Origin: Legionellales bacterium UBA4759
GTDB taxonomy: Bacteria > Pseudomonadota > Gammaproteobacteria > Legionellales > Legionellaceae
DNA length: 18,582 nucleotides
Reading direction: 5' to 3'
Assembly (NCBI GenBank): GCA_002403515.1
Contig: DHHZ01000018.1
Span: forward strand, 1-18,582
Of this stretch, positions 15,518 through 18,582 are shown piece by piece. The notes beneath the pieces are model-generated. The model did no database searches. It saw only the letters and a program-made list of their open reading frames with translations, and was not told the origin of the DNA. The first letter of the stretch is position 1. Each line of letters opens with the position of its first letter. Made by a program: the position numbers and the translations under genes.

Positions 15518-15754
15518 GTTTTCTCCTTAGTTTAGTTAAAAAAACTCCCTTACAACGAATTAATGCAAAACAAAAATGAACGGATAAAAAAATAATTTAG
15601 GAAATGGAATATAGGTTTTAAAAATATTTTCGAAAAATAGAATATAAGAGATGATCAAAGGCATATTGATACTCCATGTATTTTGTTGGCTTGCTATCCT
15701 TGGGAAAGCATACTAACAAAACAAAAATTAGTTAGCAATGGTTTCTAAAAAATT
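15518..15754. other. Intergenic region upstream of the precursor gene
   Basis: 237 bases of very AT-rich sequence between the 96-codon ORF and the precursor. Apart from the precursor ribosome-binding site it holds the palindrome TTTTCGAAAA (15627-15636). I see no convincing sigma70 promoter, so the precursor may be read from the promoter at 16065-16092 or from a promoter of another type. Confidence 0.4.
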
Positions 15755-16045
15755 TTATGAAAAGCTTAAACGAAATTGCAAAGAGTCATTCGAAAAAGTC
15801 TTTGTGCTAGAGGGCTCAGAAGAAAAGTCGCTAGATTCAGATGTGCTTTCTTGCAAAACAACAATCGGTCTAATCGGGCGATTTCGAGCAGCAAAAAAAC
15901 AAGGAGATGGTGGATAAACTGGCATAGTGGCTTTTAATTGCCGATGAATATAATTTAAAAAAAAATGATGTCGCAGCTTCAATGTTAAATAACTCATATC
16001 AGCACTTAATGGATTTAAAAAAGATGGTCTCATACATTTAGTCAT
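15755..16045 (-). CDS. Small protein with Ser/Thr/Glu-rich tail; possible second RiPP substrate or secreted effector
   Basis: A 96-codon ORF upstream of and on the same strand as the graspetide cluster. I do not recognise the family. It is likely real: a good promoter ends 20 bases before the ATG, and the composition (many Pro and Arg, few Asn) is unlike chance frames in this AT-rich DNA. The N-terminal half is basic and moderately hydrophobic (MSYLTLKLRHHFFLNYIHR, residues 17-35). The middle has PSPCFFAARNRPIRPIVV. The last 30 residues are rich in Ser, Thr, Glu and Asp (STSESSDFSSEPSSTKTF), which could serve as ester donors and acceptors for an ATP-grasp ligase. The same tail also resembles the polar, E-rich C-terminal signals of Dot/Icm effectors. 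No clear ribosome-binding site precedes the ATG; M5 and M17 are alternative starts. Confidence 0.55.
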   Translation of the reverse strand: MTKCMRPSFLNPLSADMSYLTLKLRHHFFLNYIHRQLKATMPVYPPSPCFFAARNRPIRPIVVLQESTSESSDFSSEPSSTKTFSNDSLQFRLSFS

Positions 16046-16064
16046 TTTTTTTCAAAAGAGCTCG

Positions 16065-16092
16065 ATTTTATCGCACAATAACAAATTGTAAA
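16065..16092 (-). promoter_or_regulatory. Putative sigma70 promoter reading into the 96-codon ORF and RiPP operon
   Basis: On the minus strand TTTACA (16087-16092), a 16-base spacer and TAAAAT (16065-16070) match consensus at 5 of 6 positions in each box. The predicted start near 16058 leaves a 5' leader of only about 13 bases before the ATG at 16045. Confidence 0.6.
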
Positions 16093-16195
16093 GCTTTATA
16101 TGTCCCCTAATAACGTATTCTTTTAATCGCTCTATACATTCAATTTATTTTCTGAGATGATAATCGCGTTTTAACGGAAATTAAAAAACAAGTCC

Positions 16196-16207
16196 AACAA
16201 GGAGAGA
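16196..16207 (+). promoter_or_regulatory. Shared 12-base ribosome-binding leader, copy 1
   Basis: AACAAGGAGAGA precedes the start at 16212 and recurs exactly at 16817-16828 before the next gene. It includes a strong AAGGAG. Confidence 0.7.
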
Positions 16208-16211
16208 CCTC

Positions 16212-16817
16212 ATGATCCCTGTAGTTTATGTCACTATGGCCGGCGCCCAAGCGATTACTGTTCTATCAATAAGCACCATGCAGGCCTTTAGTGTGGGTTT
16301 GGTAACTGCTGCCACCGGATTATTCACCTTAAATTTTTTTCTGAATCGAAATGCTGATGAGTCAGAAACCAAAAATACTGATTCACCAAAAATAGAAGAA
16401 GTCACGATAAATCTCGCTTCAGAAAAAAAACAAGCCCTTGAAGAGGCTGTCGATGAAATTTTATTGAGCAGCCAAGCCAATCATCAAAATATTCGCCAAT
16501 CATTAAATGACATCAATAAAAACTTTCAGAGTTTTCAGGAGAAAAGTACCGAACTCTCGTCAAAAATTGAGGAAAGAAAATGCTTAGAAGAAAAAATAAC
16601 CCGTCTCCTTCATTTATTCGGTGATGAAGAATGTGAGCTATTTAAAGCCTTGAATCAATTGGAGGAGATCCATCTTAAACATACTCAAGAGGTTAGTATA
16701 CTCCAAGATCAAATCTCAAAATTATTAATTCTTAATCAAGAAAAAGAAACCATGATTGAAAAACTGAGCAACACTGAAGTCCAACAACAAAGCAATCCTA
16801 GATATTGTTACATTTAA
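16212..16817 (+). CDS. Membrane-anchored coiled-coil protein, unknown function
   Basis: A 201-residue protein. Residues ~3-44 are hydrophobic and small-residue-rich (VYVTMAGAQAITVLSIS, then GLVTAATGLFTLNFFL), consistent with one or two membrane passes at the N-terminus and no cleavable signal. From about residue 60 to 190 the sequence is highly charged, with heptad-like spacing of hydrophobic residues (for example LEEKITRLLHLFG and ILQDQISKLLILNQEKE), a long coiled coil. It ends NPRYCYI. The start is fixed by AAGGAG seven bases upstream, within the 12-base leader AACAAGGAGAGA. It is the first gene of a pair. TM plus coiled coil recalls Inc-like or Dot/Icm effector proteins of intracellular bacteria, but a housekeeping envelope role is equally possible. 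Confidence 0.75.
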   Translation: MIPVVYVTMAGAQAITVLSISTMQAFSVGLVTAATGLFTLNFFLNRNADESETKNTDSPKIEEVTINLASEKKQALEEAVDEILLSSQANHQNIRQSLNDINKNFQSFQEKSTELSSKIEERKCLEEKITRLLHLFGDEECELFKALNQLEEIHLKHTQEVSILQDQISKLLILNQEKETMIEKLSNTEVQQQSNPRYCYI

Positions 16818-16828
16818 ACAAGGAGAGA
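16817..16828 (+). promoter_or_regulatory. Shared 12-base ribosome-binding leader, copy 2
   Basis: Exact copy of the AACAAGGAGAGA at 16196-16207, located two bases before the ATG at 16831 and overlapping the stop of the previous gene. Confidence 0.7.
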
Positions 16829-16830
16829 AA

Positions 16831-17625
16831 ATGTTACCTACCCAATACCTAGCTCACAAATACAATATTGAAGAGTTTATGGCAGAAGTCCAGCAACAAA
16901 CCAAAATTCTAGAGAGATTGAAAACAAAAAACTTCATTTCGCAAACCAATGTTCAACAAATAAAAGCCCATTTTTTTGAAAACCCCAGTCAAATGACCTC
17001 ATGGGCCATAAATTATAATAATTTGAGTTTTTTGTATAAAGTTTTTTATGGATTTATGGTTACATTAGCTGGTGCATGTCTCGGTAGTTTTTTTAATTTA
17101 ACCTTAGCCGGCGCTTGTTTTAGTTTAGGGATTTTTATCTTTTTAAAAAACTTGCTTTGTGAGCATTATGAAAATACCAATAATAAAATTGAGCAGATAT
17201 GCCAGAATATTCATCAAGCCGAAAAATCTCTTCAAGAAGTAAGCGTCCGCATGAATCTTCTCACCCAAGATACATGCACTATTCTTGAAAGAGTTTGTCA
17301 TCAAAATATTCAATCCACATCTTTGCTCAAAACATTCCAAGAATATCAAGCCTCCCTAGTCGATGGTATTCAAAAAGTTGAAGCACTGGCTTCTCAACTC
17401 GAAAATGATCTGAAAATGGTAGTGTCTGAGAATATTCCTGAAAAATTAAAAGTTTTACAAAATTTCAATACGCAATTGTTCAAAGCGCTGGAAAAAATTG
17501 ATTTTATCTTTTCGGATGAAAAATCGAGATATGCCTCTGAAAAAACCCAACAACTCTGTCAAAAAACTAGTGAATGTTTTGAAAGACATCAGATATTACT
17601 TCAGAACATAAGAGCCCGAAAATAA
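16831..17625 (+). CDS. Membrane-hairpin coiled-coil protein, unknown function
   Basis: A 264-residue protein encoded 13 bases after the preceding coiled-coil gene. The first ~65 residues are a polar helical region. Two closely spaced hydrophobic segments (about 68-87 and 89-107) form a bilobed membrane hairpin; inside it TLAGAC occurs twice, at residues 78 and 91, as a small-residue repeat. The remaining ~155 residues are a long helical, coiled-coil-like domain rich in Gln, Lys and Glu (NKIEQICQNIHQAEKSLQEV and further heptads), with scattered cysteines. No enzyme motif is seen. A bilobed hydrophobic hairpin plus coiled coil is a hallmark of Inc-type inclusion proteins and some Legionella effectors; this is analogy, not homology. 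It is probably co-transcribed with, and may partner, the gene before it. Confidence 0.75.
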   Translation: MLPTQYLAHKYNIEEFMAEVQQQTKILERLKTKNFISQTNVQQIKAHFFENPSQMTSWAINYNNLSFLYKVFYGFMVTLAGACLGSFFNLTLAGACFSLGIFIFLKNLLCEHYENTNNKIEQICQNIHQAEKSLQEVSVRMNLLTQDTCTILERVCHQNIQSTSLLKTFQEYQASLVDGIQKVEALASQLENDLKMVVSENIPEKLKVLQNFNTQLFKALEKIDFIFSDEKSRYASEKTQQLCQKTSECFERHQILLQNIRARK

Positions 17626-17644
17626 GATATTCTCTTCAAAAAAT

Positions 17645-17673
17645 AGGTCGCTTGCTTTTAAAAGCAGCGACCT
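17645..17673. terminator. Strong stem-loop after the coiled-coil gene pair
   Basis: AGGTCGCT, one bulged T, then GCTTTT pairs with AAAAGCAGCGACCT: a 14-bp stem with one bulge and almost no loop, 19 bases after the stop at 17625. On the plus strand it is followed by TATAAT rather than a T-run. On the minus strand six Ts follow, so termination is cleaner for transcripts from the right. Confidence 0.6.
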
Positions 17674-17679
17674 TATAAT
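17652..17679 (+). promoter_or_regulatory. Putative promoter of the PAS-LuxR gene, embedded in the stem-loop
   Basis: TTGCTT (17652-17657), a 16-base spacer and a perfect TATAAT (17674-17679) lie about 48 bases before the start codon. The -35 box is within the hairpin stem. A dyad, AATGATA (17694-17700) and TATCATT (17713-17719), lies in the presumed 5' leader and could be an operator. Confidence 0.45.
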
Positions 17680-17727
17680 ATACCCATACGAAAAATGATA
17701 ATGACCTACGGCTATCATTGAGTAAAG

Positions 17728-18471
17728 ATGGAAAAAAATAAATTGTTCAATGTCAATGGAATACAAACGAATATCAATCAATACTTTGAATGGTTATACA
17801 AAACCTCAAATGAGCAAATTGCTATATTGGATAAAAATTCAAAATTTTTATTCTTGAATGACGCTTACTCAAAAATTATCGGCTACCCAGAAAACCAAAA
17901 AGCACTTAGTCTTTCTTATGATTCTTTTCAATCCAAAGCATCTGAATTCGCCGATGTATTTGTATCCCAAGATCAAATAGTTTTAAAATCCAAAAAACCT
18001 ATTGAATTCTTAAGTTATCACCAATATACAAATAACCAATGGCACCTTTTGTATGGGGAAAAAAATTGTTTGCTTGATGAAAATAATCAAGCCATGGGTG
18101 TTTTTTCAAAAGCAAAAGATGTGTCCAGTCATGGCTTAATTGATATCAGTCGTTTTTTAATTCATGACAACTTATATTATTATGGTCAGTTAAAAAAAGA
18201 ATCATTTACCTACTACATACATCGTCAAAATGATGAGTTTCATAAGCTCACTCGTTGTGAAAAAGAGTGTTTATTTTATTTCATTAGAGGCAAAACTTCC
18301 CAAGATATTGCCAATATCCTTTATCGGTCAAAACGTACCATTGATATGCATTTAGAATCTATTAAAAATAAACTGCAAGTAAACACCAAGCCTTTGTTGA
18401 TTGAAAAAGCCATTCAAGAAGGTTTCATGAGCATCTTACCTGAAAGTTTATTTAGTAAATTAAAATATTAG
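17728..18471 (+). CDS. PAS domain - LuxR-type HTH transcriptional regulator
   Basis: A 247-residue regulator. A PAS domain at about residues 20-130 shows the usual pattern (IAILDKNSKFLFLNDAYSKIIGY, then a later LLDENNQAMGVFSKAKDVS) and presumably senses a small ligand. A C-terminal LuxR/GerE HTH at about 173-235 contains LTRCEKECLFYFIRGKTSQDIA and SKRTIDMHLESIKNKL; the usual L-T-x-R-E-x-E is here L-T-R-C-E-K-E. There is no receiver domain or kinase, so it is a one-component sensor. The ribosome-binding site is weak (GAG eight bases upstream). It is separated from the coiled-coil genes by the stem-loop and has its own promoter candidate. Its targets are unknown; neighbouring genes are possible. 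Confidence 0.9.
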   Translation: MEKNKLFNVNGIQTNINQYFEWLYKTSNEQIAILDKNSKFLFLNDAYSKIIGYPENQKALSLSYDSFQSKASEFADVFVSQDQIVLKSKKPIEFLSYHQYTNNQWHLLYGEKNCLLDENNQAMGVFSKAKDVSSHGLIDISRFLIHDNLYYYGQLKKESFTYYIHRQNDEFHKLTRCEKECLFYFIRGKTSQDIANILYRSKRTIDMHLESIKNKLQVNTKPLLIEKAIQEGFMSILPESLFSKLKY

Positions 18472-18484
18472 GAGTATTCATTCG

Positions 18485-18568
18485 ATGTTATTTTTAGGCG
18501 CCTACGATTTCAATCACGCGATTTTCGTCAACCATACCCAACCTTTTCAATTTAAAATTATTAACTGA
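18485..18568 (+). CDS. Possible 27-residue small ORF
   Basis: The ATG at 18485 follows AGGAG at a 10-base spacing, just after the PAS-LuxR stop, and gives a 27-residue peptide starting MLFLGAYDFNHAIFVN with a TGA at 18566. It is too short to judge. It could equally be the untranslated tail of the preceding gene, which also holds the palindrome TAGGCGCCTA (18495-18504). Confidence 0.2.
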   Translation: MLFLGAYDFNHAIFVNHTQPFQFKIIN

Positions 18569-18582
18569 CCTTACGCACTAAT

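Noticed and set aside
15613..15685. 19-codon minus-strand ORF (MEYQYAFDHLLYSIFRKYF) upstream of the precursor, as a further RiPP peptide
   Set aside because: The AAGGA upstream is about 19 bases away from the ATG, too far to serve, and the peptide lacks a donor/acceptor-rich core.
18495..18577. Minus-strand frame ending in MVDENRVIEIVGA, reminiscent of a FeoA-like C-terminus
   Set aside because: An in-frame TAG lies about 25 codons upstream and the fragment is far too short; probably chance.
1..18582. CRISPR array, tRNA/rRNA genes, insertion sequences, integrase or attachment-site repeats
   Set aside because: No regularly spaced repeats, cloverleaf-like segments, transposase/integrase motifs or long direct repeats were seen on reading both strands.

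Overview
The window is AT-rich DNA from a bacterium, most likely a gammaproteobacterium. The Ppa and HinT sequences closely resemble the E. coli proteins. The mix of PAS-LuxR regulators, membrane-anchored coiled-coil proteins and a DabA/DabB bicarbonate pump recalls Legionellales-type genomes. That assignment is inference: no rRNA or other taxonomic marker is present. I saw no tRNA, rRNA, CRISPR array, transposase or integrase.

Left part (1-8100). Most genes run on the minus strand. An apparent operon reads dabB, dabA, a PII-like gene, a DUF6671-like zinc-ribbon gene and sua5, with junctions of only 0 to about 12 bases. A two-TM membrane protein of unknown function, cut by the window edge, follows. 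Together dabB and dabA encode a membrane-potential-driven inorganic-carbon (DAB) pump, and the PII-like protein is its probable regulator. A LysR regulator is divergent from dabB across a short promoter region full of AT-rich dyads. A Rieske ferredoxin-like gene converges on lysR.

Middle part (8100-10510). An XRE-type regulator (+), inorganic pyrophosphatase ppa (-) with a hairpin terminator, and a short hinT-folE operon (+).

Right-middle part (10447-16045, minus strand). This is the most interesting region: a compact RiPP (graspetide, omega-ester peptide) gene cluster. Its order of transcription is a previously unlisted 54-codon precursor gene, a hairpin, an ATP-grasp peptide ligase of the microviridin MvdC/MvdD type, an exported HEAT-like protein, an HlyD-type membrane fusion protein, and an ABC exporter with no C39 peptidase domain. 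The model is that the ligase cross-links Ser/Thr to Asp/Glu side chains in the C-terminal part of the precursor, and the HlyD/ABC pair exports the product. A 96-codon ORF with its own good promoter lies just upstream. It has a tail rich in Ser, Thr, Glu and Asp, and may be a second substrate or a small secreted protein.

Right end (16200-18582, plus strand). Two consecutive membrane-anchored coiled-coil proteins share an identical 12-base ribosome-binding leader. They are followed by a strong hairpin and a PAS-LuxR regulator. The final 110 bases hold at most a 27-codon ORF.
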